Of a stretch of DNA of 64,000 nt, positions 25,471 through 35,104 are shown one piece after another. The translations under genes were made by a program, and so were the position numbers. Below the pieces are notes generated by a model. It did no database searches, was not told the DNA's origin, and saw only the letters and a list, made by a program, of their open reading frames with translations. The number at the start of each line of letters is the position of its first letter. Within the stretch, counting starts at the first letter, position 1. Source of the stretch: Chryseobacterium sp. CH21 (lineage in GTDB: Bacteria > Bacteroidota > Bacteroidia > Flavobacteriales > Weeksellaceae); the NCBI RefSeq assembly GCF_004119445.1, contig NZ_QICI01000013.1:84001-148000 (forward strand). Reading direction: 5' to 3'.

Positions 25471-26196
25471 ATGAATACAAAAACAGACTTTATAGGAAAT
25501 ATGGTTGCTGAAGATTTCAGAACAGCCGCAATTTTTAAAAGACATGGTATTGATTTCTGCTGTAAAGGCGGAAGAACCATTGAAGAAGCTTGCAGTAATA
25601 AGAAACTTATTCCTGAAAAGATTTATGAAGAACTGGAAGCCCTTCCAAAAAATGAAGGTTCTGCAATAGACTTCAACAGCTGGCCACTAGATCTTCTGAC
25701 AGATTATATTGAGAAAACCCACCATCGTTATGTAGAAGAAAAAACATCCGTTTTGCAGGCATTTCTTGATAAACTTTGTAAAGTTCACGGAGGCAGACAT
25801 CCTGAACTGTTTGAAGTCAATTCTCTGTTTAACGAATCGGCACATGATCTGGCCGCTCACATGAAAAAAGAAGAACTCATTCTGTTCCCGTTTGTAAAAA
25901 ATATGGTGAAAGCTAAAATCTCCGGAACCTCCCTTCCAAAGACTCATTTCGGAACTGTAGAGAATCCTGTTCATATGATGGAACATGATCACACCATAGA
26001 AGGAGACCGTTTCAGAAGAATTGCGGAAATCACCAATGAATTTCTACCTCCTGCAGATGCCTGCAACACCTATAAAGTAGCTTTTGCCATGCTTCAGGAC
26101 TTCGAAAATGATTTGCATAAGCATATTCACCTTGAAAATAATATCCTTTTCCCAAAAGCTATCCGACTGGAAAAAGAATTTGCCGTTGAATCTTAA
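25471..26196 (+). CDS. ric: Iron-sulfur cluster repair di-iron protein RIC (ScdA/YtfE)
   Basis: A 241-residue protein. Residues about 1-60 are the ScdA N-terminal domain with FCCKGGRTIEEAC, and the rest is a hemerythrin-like di-iron four-helix domain with its histidine/glutamate ligands in HHRYVEEKT, HGGRHPEL, HMKKEELILFP, HMMEHDH and HKHIHLENNILFP. RIC repairs Fe-S clusters damaged by nitric oxide or peroxide and is a classic NsrR-regulated gene. It is placed between cytochrome c and the NO reductase, 13 bp before the latter. Confidence 0.93.
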   Translation: MNTKTDFIGNMVAEDFRTAAIFKRHGIDFCCKGGRTIEEACSNKKLIPEKIYEELEALPKNEGSAIDFNSWPLDLLTDYIEKTHHRYVEEKTSVLQAFLDKLCKVHGGRHPELFEVNSLFNESAHDLAAHMKKEELILFPFVKNMVKAKISGTSLPKTHFGTVENPVHMMEHDHTIEGDRFRRIAEITNEFLPPADACNTYKVAFAMLQDFENDLHKHIHLENNILFPKAIRLEKEFAVES

Positions 26197-26209
26197 AAAT
26201 TAATACAGA

Positions 26210-28459
26210 ATGACACCTAAAAAACTTTGGATATGGCTTGCTGTAGTAATGGTTGCTTCGTTTGCTGTATTGATCTTCTATGGAACTGAAATTTACAGAA
26301 AAATCCCACCCATCCCGGATAAAATCGTAAGCACAGACGGAACCGTGATGGCTACCGCACAGGATATTAAAGACGGACAAAACGTATGGCAGTCTATTGG
26401 CGGGCAAACGGTAGGAAGTATCTGGGGACATGGTGCCTATATTGCTCCGGACTGGACTGCCGATTATCTTCATCGGGAATCTGTTCTCCTGCTTGATAAA
26501 CTGGCCAAAAAAGACGGAAAAGTGTATAAAGATCTTCCGGATGAAGAACAGGCTAAATATCAGGTATTGCTGAAAAAAGAACTTCGTACCAATACTTTTA
26601 ATGAAAGCAAAAATGAAATTGTTTTCTCTCCTGAACGGGCTGAAGTGCAGAAACAGCTTGCACAGTACTATTCAAAATTATTTATGAATGATACTTCCAT
26701 GGCGAAACTCCGTGATCAGTACGCTATTCCTGAGAATACCATCAAAGATACTGGAAGAATGGCCAAAATGAATGCATTCTTTGCATGGAGCACTTGGGTC
26801 TGCATCACAGAAAGACCGGGAGATGATGTGACCTATACCAATAACTGGCCGCATGATGAATCTATAGGAAATGTTCCTCCGCCTTCATTGCATTTATGGT
26901 CGGGATTCAGCATTTTACTTTTATTAGGGAGTGTAGGTCTTTTGGTATTTTATCATGCCCGAAACAAAGAAGAAGAAGAAGAGATCAGCGAAGCGCTTCC
27001 ACACGAAGATCCTCTGCGAAATATGAAGCCCACCCCTTCTATGAAAGCTACATTGAAATATATTTGGGTGGTTGCCTTGCTGATTCTTGTACAAATGCTT
27101 GCCGGAGTCGTTACAGCGCATTACGGTGTGGAAGGAAGCGGATTTTATGGTATTCCTTTGGATCAGTTTTTACCACAATCGGTTTCCAGAAGCTGGCATG
27201 TGCAGCTCGCGATATTCTGGATTGCGACCTCTTGGCTGGCAACAGGTCTGTATATTGCTCCGGCTGTTTCAGGATATGAGCCGAAATATCAGAAACTGGG
27301 TGTGAATGTATTATTCGGAGCCTTACTGATTGTTGTACTGGGATCTTTAACCGGGCAATGGCTTGGTGTGATGCAAAAGCTTGGTCTGGTAGATAATTTT
27401 CTTTGGGGGCATCAGGGATATGAATATGTAGAACTGGGAAGAGTGTGGCAGATCTTACTGCTTATCGGGCTTATTCTTTGGTTGATTTTAATGGTAAGAG
27501 CGCTACTTCCTGCTTTAAAACGAAAAGATGGAGACCGTCATTTGCTGATACTTTTTACGTTATCATCCGTAGCCATTGCCTTATTTTATGGTGCAGGCTT
27601 GATGTATGGAAGACAAACTCACATGGCCATTGCCGAATATTGGAGATGGTGGGTGGTTCACCTTTGGGTAGAAGGCTTTTTTGAAGTATTCGCAACGGTA
27701 GTAGCTGCATTTTTATTTACAAGACTCGGATTATTAAGACTAAAATCTGCTACAAATGCCGTTTTATTCTCTACCATTATCTTTCTTGGCGGAGGAATTT
27801 TGGGAACATTTCACCATCTATATTTCAGTGCTACACCAACCGCCGTACTGGCATTGGGAGCCACTTTCAGTGCTCTGGAAATCGTACCGCTTGTGCTGAT
27901 AGGTTACGAAGCATACCAGAATTACCAACTGAGCAAATCAACCCCATGGATTCAGGCTTACAAATGGCCTATCTATTGTTTCATTGCCATGTGTTTCTGG
28001 AATTTCCTTGGTGCAGGGATCTTTGGATTTGCAATTAACCCTCCTATTGCATTGTATTATATTCAAGGACTGAATACCACTGCGGTACATGGCCATGCGG
28101 CTTTATTCGGAGTGTATGGAATTCTTGGGATCGGATTAATGATGTTTGTTTTGCGCGGGCTTTATCCTGACCGACAGTGGAATGATAAATTAATAGGCTG
28201 GGCTTTCTGGATGATCAATATCGGATTGCTGGTGATGGTCACCATCAGCCTTCTTCCTATAGGAATTATGCAGTCTGTGGCCTCTATAAAAGAAGGTTAC
28301 TGGTATGCGCGTTCTGCAGAATTTATGCAGACGGATATCATGCATTTTCTGAGATGGATGCGGGTACCGGGAGATATTTTACTGGCTGCCGGCGAACTGC
28401 TTTTAGTGATTTTCATTATCGGACTAAAATTTGGCTGGTCGCTAAAAGAAAAACGATAG
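26210..28459 (+). CDS. norB: Nitric oxide reductase, quinol-dependent (qNor)
   Basis: At 749 residues this is the single-subunit quinol type: an N-terminal extracytoplasmic domain (about 30-225) fused to the 12-helix core of heme-copper oxidase relatives. Metal ligands are visible as His in SRSWHVQLAIFW, WWVVHLWVEGFFEVF (His and the Fe-B-linked Glu), TFHHLYFS (two Fe-B His) and AVHGHAALFG (heme b3 and b). There is no c-type heme motif, so electrons come from quinol. It reduces 2 NO to N2O, here most likely for detoxification since nir/nos genes are absent nearby. Confidence 0.93.
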   Translation: MTPKKLWIWLAVVMVASFAVLIFYGTEIYRKIPPIPDKIVSTDGTVMATAQDIKDGQNVWQSIGGQTVGSIWGHGAYIAPDWTADYLHRESVLLLDKLAKKDGKVYKDLPDEEQAKYQVLLKKELRTNTFNESKNEIVFSPERAEVQKQLAQYYSKLFMNDTSMAKLRDQYAIPENTIKDTGRMAKMNAFFAWSTWVCITERPGDDVTYTNNWPHDESIGNVPPPSLHLWSGFSILLLLGSVGLLVFYHARNKEEEEEISEALPHEDPLRNMKPTPSMKATLKYIWVVALLILVQMLAGVVTAHYGVEGSGFYGIPLDQFLPQSVSRSWHVQLAIFWIATSWLATGLYIAPAVSGYEPKYQKLGVNVLFGALLIVVLGSLTGQWLGVMQKLGLVDNFLWGHQGYEYVELGRVWQILLLIGLILWLILMVRALLPALKRKDGDRHLLILFTLSSVAIALFYGAGLMYGRQTHMAIAEYWRWWVVHLWVEGFFEVFATVVAAFLFTRLGLLRLKSATNAVLFSTIIFLGGGILGTFHHLYFSATPTAVLALGATFSALEIVPLVLIGYEAYQNYQLSKSTPWIQAYKWPIYCFIAMCFWNFLGAGIFGFAINPPIALYYIQGLNTTAVHGHAALFGVYGILGIGLMMFVLRGLYPDRQWNDKLIGWAFWMINIGLLVMVTISLLPIGIMQSVASIKEGYWYARSAEFMQTDIMHFLRWMRVPGDILLAAGELLLVIFIIGLKFGWSLKEKR

Positions 28460-28529
28460 TAGAATTATTTAAACCTCCTAGACTTTTGAATTTATGAGGT
28501 TTGATTATCATTTAATTACTTTAATTTTT

Positions 28530-28696
28530 AACGCAAAGGAATATTGTCATTGTCTTTATTTTAAGGATGCCAAGATGAGCGACTTTGTTGCAGATGAAGC
28601 TTTATGGTAATGCATTCGCCTAAGAATGATCAATGAAACTGATCAAACCTCTTTACTCCCTCAATAGATAGAATCAAGCATTTAATTCTTTGCGTT
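28530..28696. repeat. ~167-bp element with AACGCAAAG ends, copy 1
   Basis: AACGCAAAG (28530-28538) and CTTTGCGTT (28688-28696) form terminal inverted repeats. The interior (AGCGACTTTGTTGCAGATG, then AATGCATTCGCC) aligns along its whole length with the reverse complement of 62467-62630. No ORF is visible inside. It looks like a MITE or other dispersed intergenic repeat. It fills most of the 303-bp gap after norB. Confidence 0.7.
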
Positions 28697-28720
28697 TATA
28701 AAAAGTTCCATTTAGATTAA

Positions 28721-28757
28721 AAAAGCCTTTAAATTCAATATTTAAAGGCTTTTATTT
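28721..28757. terminator. Bidirectional terminator between norB and the DUF2723 gene
   Basis: AAAAGCCTTTAAAT (28721-28734) and ATTTAAAGGCTTTT (28740-28753) form a 14-bp perfect stem with a 5-base loop. T-rich ends on both strands suit these convergent genes. Confidence 0.85.
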
Positions 28758-28762
28758 TAGAT

Positions 28763-31700
28763 TTATTGTGTTGCTTTCATCATGGCATTGGTAATTTCAA
28801 GTTCTTTATTTCTGGAATAGTTGGAATCAAAAGGCTCCATCACATTGAATAAATACTGATAGAAAGGAGCAATCTGACGAACATTTTCAGCTTCTTTAAC
28901 TGCTTTTTCTTTACCCATCTGCTGAAGCCCCTTTATAAAAACACTGAATTTTTTGTCAATTGGCTCCATTGATTTTAAGAGGTAAGCATGCGCTTTTTCG
29001 TTCTGTCCTAAAGTTTTGTAAGCATCTGTAACGGCTGAAACCACCAGAGCATATTCCATTGGTTTTGACCTCATCTGTCTTTTAGCTGCTGCTTTAAATG
29101 AAGGAGAAAGGTTCTGGTAATAATCATATTCTTCAAATATTCCTTTTTTGAGCATTTCAGCCAGCTGAAGACCTTTCTGTTCCTTTCCTGCAACAATATA
29201 TCCGGTAACCATTGCACTTAATGAACGCGGATCGTTATATTTTTCCACAGGAATTTCATTGACAGCAAGATCCAGTAATTCTAATGCTTTAGCTTTCTGC
29301 CCGTTTGCCACAAGTGCAGATACAGCTCTGCTCACAGACATTCTGTAACTCATAATATTAGATGTAGCCGTTTCATCATAATAAATACTCTGATCTTTAA
29401 AATTTCCCCATCTGAAGTTTTTCACCACCTGATAAAGAGAATTGGCATCTACCCTTCCTTTGTCTCCATCCGGTTTCTGAGGAGTGTGAATAGGAACCAG
29501 TCTGTAGCTGAAACCGTCAAATTGAAGATAATCATCCAGATAGAAAATATTTTCGCTATCATACATTCCGCCTGAAGAGAAATTGATTGAACGCTTCCAA
29601 TCGAAATTGGCCAGCATATCGAGCATCATCATGTTACTTTTGTAAAGTAAACTGGCTTCATAATTAATCATGATCTCATCTACAGTGTTTGGAAGATCAG
29701 CTTTATTAATAATTCCGGATTTCACGGCATTTTCTTTATTTACAGGAAGTATAAATTTACTCACCGGAAGAATATTATATTTTTCATATTTTTCTCCAAC
29801 GTACATCTTCAGCAACTCATCTTTTTCGGGTGACTTTAATTTCAGGAATTTCATAGCATCCTTCAGTGTCAGTGAATCCTGAGTCAGGTATTTTCTGAAC
29901 TCCTGAAAAGCAGTATCTGGTGCTCCCTGCTCTTTCAACATTTGGAAAATCTGTTCCCAATTTTGTTTTGTCATCAGATATACTGCATCATTTACACCTT
30001 CTCTATATTCTTCATGGGTCAATTCTCCCGGAATTCCCATCGCATTATATGTTCTTCTTTTTACCTGATCAATATTCCATGGAGTAGCTAAAAGGGTAAA
30101 GTTGACCGTTTTCACATCATCCCTGAATCTTTCCGTTTCCTGAATGCCCCATACCGGAAAAGTATCATTGTCACCATAAATGAACATAATATCATCTTTA
30201 GGCAGCGAACGTAAGAATGAGTATGCATAATCACGGGCTGCTGTCTTCTTGCTTCTGTCATGTGAAGTGTAATTCTGGAACCCCATCATCAAAGGAATTC
30301 CTAATAAAACGAGTCCCAAAACAATATTAGCGGCATTGGATTTAACCTTCGTCTGAATTAACCAAAGTATGGCTCCCGATCCCAAACCGATCCAGATGGC
30401 AAAGGCATAAAATGAACCTACCATGGCATAATCTCTTTCCCTTACTTCAAACGGCTTTACTCCGGTATAGAAAACAATTCCCATGCTTGTCAGAATAAAC
30501 AGAGAAAGTATTGCATAAAATCTTCCGAAATCTTTGTTCAGCTGGAAAAAGAAACCAATCAAACCCAAAATCAATGGCAAAAAGAAAAACTTTACGGTAC
30601 TTTCATTTTTAAACTTAGCAGGCATGTGATCCTGATCCCCCAGTAATGCATTATCAATAAAAGAAAAGCCTGAGATCCAGTTACCATTGGTATTCTCCAT
30701 ATGCCCCTGAAGATCATTTTGTCTCCCTACAAAGTTCCACATCAGGTATCTTACAAAATAATATCCATTCTGAAAGGAGAAAAAATAATCCATATTCTGA
30801 GCCAAAGAAGGACGTTTTACCCTGATAATATCATAAGGCTTTACCTTCAGATAATCTTCTGCAGTGATGGAATCTCCTTCATATTTTGCCCTCAGTTCTT
30901 CAAAAATCCTTTTGGCTTCCGGATTGTCTGCAACTTCTGCGTTATCATAATTAAAGGTAAAATCAGGAGCTCCGTATAAAGCAATATAATTTGCCATCAC
31001 TTCTTTATCTTCATTGAACATTCTCGGCATGAAGCTGATATGAGATTTATTAAAAACATAGTTGAATCTTTCTCCGGTCTTTCTGTAGGTCCCGGTTTTT
31101 TCATCTTTTTCGTAGATATCCCCGGTGATGTCTCTTTTATAATTCCCTTCTTCATCCTTTTCCAGTCCGTTATTGTCTAGAAATGCAGTGTAGTTCTGTC
31201 CGTAAATGGTTGGCCAGTCGCCATATTGCACTCTGTTATAATAATCTCTCATACCAATAGCTGTATCCGGATCATTAAGGTTCATCGGTGGATTGGCATT
31301 CGCTCTTATCGGAATCACCAGCCAGCATGAGAATCCAATGATCATATAAACAAGAGATAAAACTATAGTCTGGTATACCTGTTTTTTAGTTTTTCTGGCA
31401 TATTTAATCAATAGATAACCGATTACTGACATAAGAATAAATGCAGCAATAGTCCCTGAATGGAAAGGCAGCCCCAATCCGTTCACAAAGAAAATTTCAA
31501 GCTTTCCGAACATCGTCATGATCAAAGGGAAAATCATCTTGAATACGAAAGCAAGGATTCCCAATGTAACCAAATTCGCCACGATAAAACTCTTCCACGA
31601 AAAAGTATAGTTTCTGGCATAATACACCAGGCATATCGCCGGGATAGCGAGCATGCACATCATATGTACCCCCACAGAAAGCCCGATGATAAAGAAAATA

Positions 31701-32245
31701 AGAATAATCCACCGTTCGCTGTCAGCTGCTTTATATTCGTTTTCCCATTTAGTGATAAGCCATACCAATAGCGCAATAAACATAGAAGCCATTGAATACA
31801 CCTCCCCTTCTACGGCCGAAAACCAAAATGTATCTGAAAATGTAAAGCATAAAGCACCCATCACTCCGGCAAAAAGAACTGAGACCTCCTGATGCTTTGT
31901 AATTTCTTTAACATCTTTATGTAAAAGCCTTCTTAAAAAATGGGTAATCGTCCAGAACAAAAACAAAATGGTAAATGCACTGAATAATGCAGACATAGCA
32001 TTGATCACAATGGAATAATTTTCAGCATTTCCTAACGCAAAAATACTTGCTACAGCACCCACAATCTGAAATAAAGCCGCTCCCGGGGCATGGGTTACCT
32101 CAAGTTTCACAGCTGAAGAGATATATTCTCCGCAGTCCCAAAAACTCAGGGAATGTTCTATCGTTGAAAGATAAGTAATAAGCGCAATAGCGAAAAGGAA
32201 CCATCCCAGTACGGTGTTCCACTTTTTAAAAGACCAGTTTTTCAT
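28763..32245 (-). CDS. DUF2723 family membrane glycosyltransferase (GT117-like)
   Basis: A very large 1160-residue protein. The N-terminal DUF2723 domain shows the family start (ITYLSTIEHSLSFWDCGEYISSAVKLEV, catalytic-type Asp/Glu in the first loop; THAPGAALFQIVG) and about 12 membrane segments to residue ~680. The C-terminal ~450 residues are soluble and helical, TPR-like (KALELLDLAVNEIPVEKYN; KAHAYLLKSMEPID). DUF2723 proteins are assigned to GT117 and thought to transfer sugars from lipid carriers, in Bacteroidetes probably in protein O-glycosylation or glycolipid assembly. It stands alone, with its terminator shared with norB. Confidence 0.85.
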   Translation of the reverse strand: MKNWSFKKWNTVLGWFLFAIALITYLSTIEHSLSFWDCGEYISSAVKLEVTHAPGAALFQIVGAVASIFALGNAENYSIVINAMSALFSAFTILFLFWTITHFLRRLLHKDVKEITKHQEVSVLFAGVMGALCFTFSDTFWFSAVEGEVYSMASMFIALLVWLITKWENEYKAADSERWIILIFFIIGLSVGVHMMCMLAIPAICLVYYARNYTFSWKSFIVANLVTLGILAFVFKMIFPLIMTMFGKLEIFFVNGLGLPFHSGTIAAFILMSVIGYLLIKYARKTKKQVYQTIVLSLVYMIIGFSCWLVIPIRANANPPMNLNDPDTAIGMRDYYNRVQYGDWPTIYGQNYTAFLDNNGLEKDEEGNYKRDITGDIYEKDEKTGTYRKTGERFNYVFNKSHISFMPRMFNEDKEVMANYIALYGAPDFTFNYDNAEVADNPEAKRIFEELRAKYEGDSITAEDYLKVKPYDIIRVKRPSLAQNMDYFFSFQNGYYFVRYLMWNFVGRQNDLQGHMENTNGNWISGFSFIDNALLGDQDHMPAKFKNESTVKFFFLPLILGLIGFFFQLNKDFGRFYAILSLFILTSMGIVFYTGVKPFEVRERDYAMVGSFYAFAIWIGLGSGAILWLIQTKVKSNAANIVLGLVLLGIPLMMGFQNYTSHDRSKKTAARDYAYSFLRSLPKDDIMFIYGDNDTFPVWGIQETERFRDDVKTVNFTLLATPWNIDQVKRRTYNAMGIPGELTHEEYREGVNDAVYLMTKQNWEQIFQMLKEQGAPDTAFQEFRKYLTQDSLTLKDAMKFLKLKSPEKDELLKMYVGEKYEKYNILPVSKFILPVNKENAVKSGIINKADLPNTVDEIMINYEASLLYKSNMMMLDMLANFDWKRSINFSSGGMYDSENIFYLDDYLQFDGFSYRLVPIHTPQKPDGDKGRVDANSLYQVVKNFRWGNFKDQSIYYDETATSNIMSYRMSVSRAVSALVANGQKAKALELLDLAVNEIPVEKYNDPRSLSAMVTGYIVAGKEQKGLQLAEMLKKGIFEEYDYYQNLSPSFKAAAKRQMRSKPMEYALVVSAVTDAYKTLGQNEKAHAYLLKSMEPIDKKFSVFIKGLQQMGKEKAVKEAENVRQIAPFYQYLFNVMEPFDSNYSRNKELEITNAMMKATQ

Positions 32246-32506
32246 ATCATATTTTCCAATATGTATATGACAATTGGAGGAAAGGATTTATTACATGAAC
32301 GTATTTTATTACACAACCACAAAAGTCACAGAAGCCTTAGCTTAGTTTAATTAAGTTTAAGAAGTATGTTGTAAAAAAGCACTTGTAAGCAGAAAATCAA
32401 AGATTTTCATAAGCTTAAGTATATTTTAATATATAAAGTTGAGAGTTCAGAAATAGGTTTAAAAACTTTTGTGGTTTAAAAAGTATTTATTTCTTAAATA
32501 GTAGTT

Positions 32507-33295
32507 TTAATACGTATTATTCAATCCTCCATCCAAAGGAATACTTGTTCCTGTAAGATAATTTGAATATTCTGAAGCCAGAAACGCTACCAGATGTCCA
32601 TATTCTTCGGGTTGCCCAAATCTTTTCATAGGAATCTTATTTTCCCTCGTCTTTTTTATTTCTTCTTCTTTTGAACCAGTTTGCTGAGCCTCATGAGCCA
32701 CCAGTTTTTGAATTCTTTCCGTATCGAAATACCCTGTTAACACATTATTTACCGTGATATTATGCTGTGCAATTTCATTGGAAAGCGTTTTTGCCCAGGC
32801 AATTACTGCAGAACGGATAGAATTAGATAAAGCCAGATTTCCTATAGGTTCTTTTACGGATAAAGAAGAAACATTAATAATACGACCATGTTTTTGTGTG
32901 ATCATATGGGGTAAAGCAAGTAACGTGGTTTCACAAACGGTTTTAAAAAGAAGATCAAATGCTTTTTGATAATCGTCTGTATTCTTATCTACTGCTAAAC
33001 CCGGTTCCGGACCATTAGTATTGTTTACGAGAATATCTATTGAATGATCATTAAAATATGCTGCGATAATTTTTCTATAGCTTTCAAAATCCGAAAAATC
33101 AGCTACGAGATACTCATGTTTCTGATCAGGATTGATAACCGGCAGTGAAGAAACAAAATTTTTAAGTTTTGTTTCATTACGGGCCATAACAGTAACATTC
33201 GCTCCGCATTTTGCCAGTTCTATAGCAATTCCTGCTCCTATTCCCTGTGTAGCTCCTCCTACTAAAGCATTTTTTGAAAAAAGTTGAATATTCAT
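32507..33295 (-). CDS. Short-chain dehydrogenase/reductase (SDR)
   Basis: A 262-residue classical SDR. Cofactor motif ALVGGATQGIGAGIAIELAK near the N-terminus, NNTNG as the NNAG-type motif, catalytic Ser in INVSSLSVKEP; the usual YxxxK is replaced by a SNSIRSAVIAWAKTL stretch, in which Tyr is absent and Ser-Asn occupies the place. The C-terminal end PLDGGLNN matches the SDR family (DGG). The missing Tyr is typical of a divergent subgroup annotated as 3-oxoacyl-ACP reductase-like and may change or remove classical activity. Substrate unknown. Confidence 0.82.
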   Translation of the reverse strand: MNIQLFSKNALVGGATQGIGAGIAIELAKCGANVTVMARNETKLKNFVSSLPVINPDQKHEYLVADFSDFESYRKIIAAYFNDHSIDILVNNTNGPEPGLAVDKNTDDYQKAFDLLFKTVCETTLLALPHMITQKHGRIINVSSLSVKEPIGNLALSNSIRSAVIAWAKTLSNEIAQHNITVNNVLTGYFDTERIQKLVAHEAQQTGSKEEEIKKTRENKIPMKRFGQPEEYGHLVAFLASEYSNYLTGTSIPLDGGLNNTY

Positions 33296-33453
33296 TTTTA
33301 TAATGATTATTGATTACTCCATATAAATGTATGAAAAGCTTTACTTTAAAACAACTTATCGAACACAATAAAGCACCGGCATAAACCAGTGCTATATTAT
33401 TTGTGTCTGTAGAATCTTTTCGATTGATTAATGTCTTGGGAACATTTACAGGA

Positions 33454-34266
33454 TTAATCTCCAATTCGGAAAACAAGTAATTGCGTAGATGTTCCAGCAA
33501 GGCTCATTCCTGCACCAGAACAGTTACCTGACTGGCCTCTTCCTAATGCGATTGTCCAGTTTCTGTTGGCCGGAAGTGTAGTGGCATAGGTAATAGTCCC
33601 TCCATGACTGGAAATTCCACCTTCCACATGTGATGCTGTACTATGAATTCTGGAAGTTGTAGCATTCAAAGGAAAATCTACGAAATACGAACTAATTGTA
33701 CATCCTGTAGCATTATGTCCCGCTTCATAAACAAATGTCATCTGATAAGTTCCTGCAGGGAATGTTATTGTGCTTGTCCCAGCATTATAAGTCATCCCCG
33801 GAATGGAATTCTTTATAATACTCATAGGCACTACCTGTGATCCTCCTGCTCCCTGTGTCTGCAAAAAATTGTTTTGTGAGGTTTCCAGACGGAAAACTGC
33901 CGGACTGGGAATAGATAGAGCTCCCAATGTACCAATATTCTTTACAACTCCATTAGCATCAATTACCAACAAAGGATCTGTGCTACTATTTCCTGCTCCT
34001 ACTCCTTGCAGACGTAACGGATCTGACCCATTGACATGGAGCTTATTGGTTGGAACCGTAGTTCCTATTCCCATATTTCCACCAACGGTAACTGCTACAT
34101 CATTGGCTTGTTGTGCTACAGATGGAACTCCGGTAGCGGGATTGTCTTTGGCACCATCAATATTAAAAACTCCTTGCGGGTTAGTTGTGTTAATACCTAC
34201 CTGTGCATTCAAAAAAATAAAATTACTTGTCAAAAGAAGTAAAAAATAGACGAGATTACGTTTCAT
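33454..34266 (-). CDS. Secreted surface protein, C1q/TNF-like C-terminal part
   Basis: A 270-residue protein with a signal peptide (KRNLVYFLLLLTSNFIFLNA, then QVGINTTNP). The mature start VGINTTNPQGVFNIDGA and the later MGIGTTVPTNKLHVNG are the repeated IGTT-x-P-x-x-x-L-x-V units widespread in flavobacterial surface and tail-fibre-like proteins. The C-terminal ~140 residues are beta-rich (TFPAGTYQMTFVYEAGHN) and resemble a C1q-like jelly roll, which is an inference. It has no T9SS C-terminal domain that I can recognise. Function unknown, probably cell-surface. Confidence 0.65.
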   Translation of the reverse strand: MKRNLVYFLLLLTSNFIFLNAQVGINTTNPQGVFNIDGAKDNPATGVPSVAQQANDVAVTVGGNMGIGTTVPTNKLHVNGSDPLRLQGVGAGNSSTDPLLVIDANGVVKNIGTLGALSIPSPAVFRLETSQNNFLQTQGAGGSQVVPMSIIKNSIPGMTYNAGTSTITFPAGTYQMTFVYEAGHNATGCTISSYFVDFPLNATTSRIHSTASHVEGGISSHGGTITYATTLPANRNWTIALGRGQSGNCSGAGMSLAGTSTQLLVFRIGD

Positions 34267-34615
34267 AATAATTTTTTTTTAGTTATTACTTATATTATTT
34301 TTTTAATATAAATTTGATTATTGATTTATGAATGAAAATTCAATTTAAATAATCACTTTACATTAAATCAAATATAATGAATTTCACATAAAAGTGAGGA
34401 ACTTTAATGTTAATATTTTTTGTTTTTATAATATATAATTATGATTGCAAGCTATTTATTAAAAAGGCATTCAATATTAACAGTACTTTTTTTAATCCAA
34501 AAAACTTTGTGTTTAATAAAACTGAGGATTCTAAAGACCTTTACCTACTTATTCAATGGTAAGAAAAAACCTCCAAATTATATTTGAAGGTTAGTTTTAA
34601 ATTCATGTTTATGAT
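34267..34615. other. A/T-rich gap with a terminator
   Basis: A 349-bp gap between the surface protein and ridA. AACCTCCAAAT and ATTTGAAGGTT (about 34568-34592) form a stem with one mismatch, probably the terminator for the minus-strand ridA transcript. The rest is A/T-rich leader of the surface protein gene, with no ORF seen. Confidence 0.5.
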
Positions 34616-35005
34616 TTACTTCACCACAGTAGCTTCAAGCTCAACCTTTAAGGTTTCAAATAAACCTTTTACTTCCAACATGGTTACCGCTTGCTGAATC
34701 TTATGCTGAGAAATCCATTCCTGAAGAATAGGGAAATGAGGCCAGAGTTCTTCTGTGGAAGTTGTATAGATATTTAACCTGACAATGCCTTCACATTCAT
34801 ATCCTGCTGAGTGGATCACTTCTTCCAGGTTGGCAATGGCCTGCTCTAACTGAGATTTCATACTTTTATCACTGGATGTACCGTCAGGATCAATAGCTGC
34901 CTGCCCTGAGCAATATAAAGTACTTTTAATATTTTTTACTTCTACTGCCTGAGAATAACTTCTCTCATCCTGCCATTTCCATGGATTAATTGTTCTTTTT
35001 TCCAT
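34616..35005 (-). CDS. RidA family protein
   Basis: A 129-residue RidA/YjgF/UK114 protein, a cytoplasmic trimer. STLYCSGQAAIDPDG is the conserved N-terminal strand region; the central LEEVIHSAGYECEGIVRLNIY has the family helix; VTMLEVKGLF replaces the usual R-x-x-V-x-V-x-x-L active-site strand. The Arg that binds the imine substrate in true RidA (consensus PARxxVEV) is not seen, so imine deaminase activity is doubtful and it may belong to an Rid subgroup without it. It sits downstream of a Crp-type regulator, with two Crp-like sites in between. Confidence 0.8.
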   Translation of the reverse strand: MEKRTINPWKWQDERSYSQAVEVKNIKSTLYCSGQAAIDPDGTSSDKSMKSQLEQAIANLEEVIHSAGYECEGIVRLNIYTTSTEELWPHFPILQEWISQHKIQQAVTMLEVKGLFETLKVELEATVVK

Positions 35006-35063
35006 TGTATTGAATTTATTATATGTTATGATGCAAAATTGCAGAACAGAGGCAATAAATTCC

Positions 35064-35102
35064 TGTGATCCGGATCACGATTATTACGTGAGTATTATCA
35101 CA
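35064..35102. promoter_or_regulatory. Two tandem Crp-like binding sites upstream of ridA
   Basis: Site 1 is TGTGA-TCCGGA-TCACG (35064-35079), containing the 14-bp perfect palindrome GTGATCCGGATCAC. Site 2 is CGTGA-GTATTA-TCACA (35087-35102). Each matches TGTGA-N6-TCACA with one changed base, and centres are 23 bp apart. They lie between the end of the Crp gene (35105) and the ridA start (35005). Confidence 0.65.
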
Positions 35103-35104
35103 AT

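Noticed and set aside
33177..33500. 107-codon minus-strand frame overlapping the SDR gene
   Set aside because: Shadow of the SDR coding sequence and its upstream gap.
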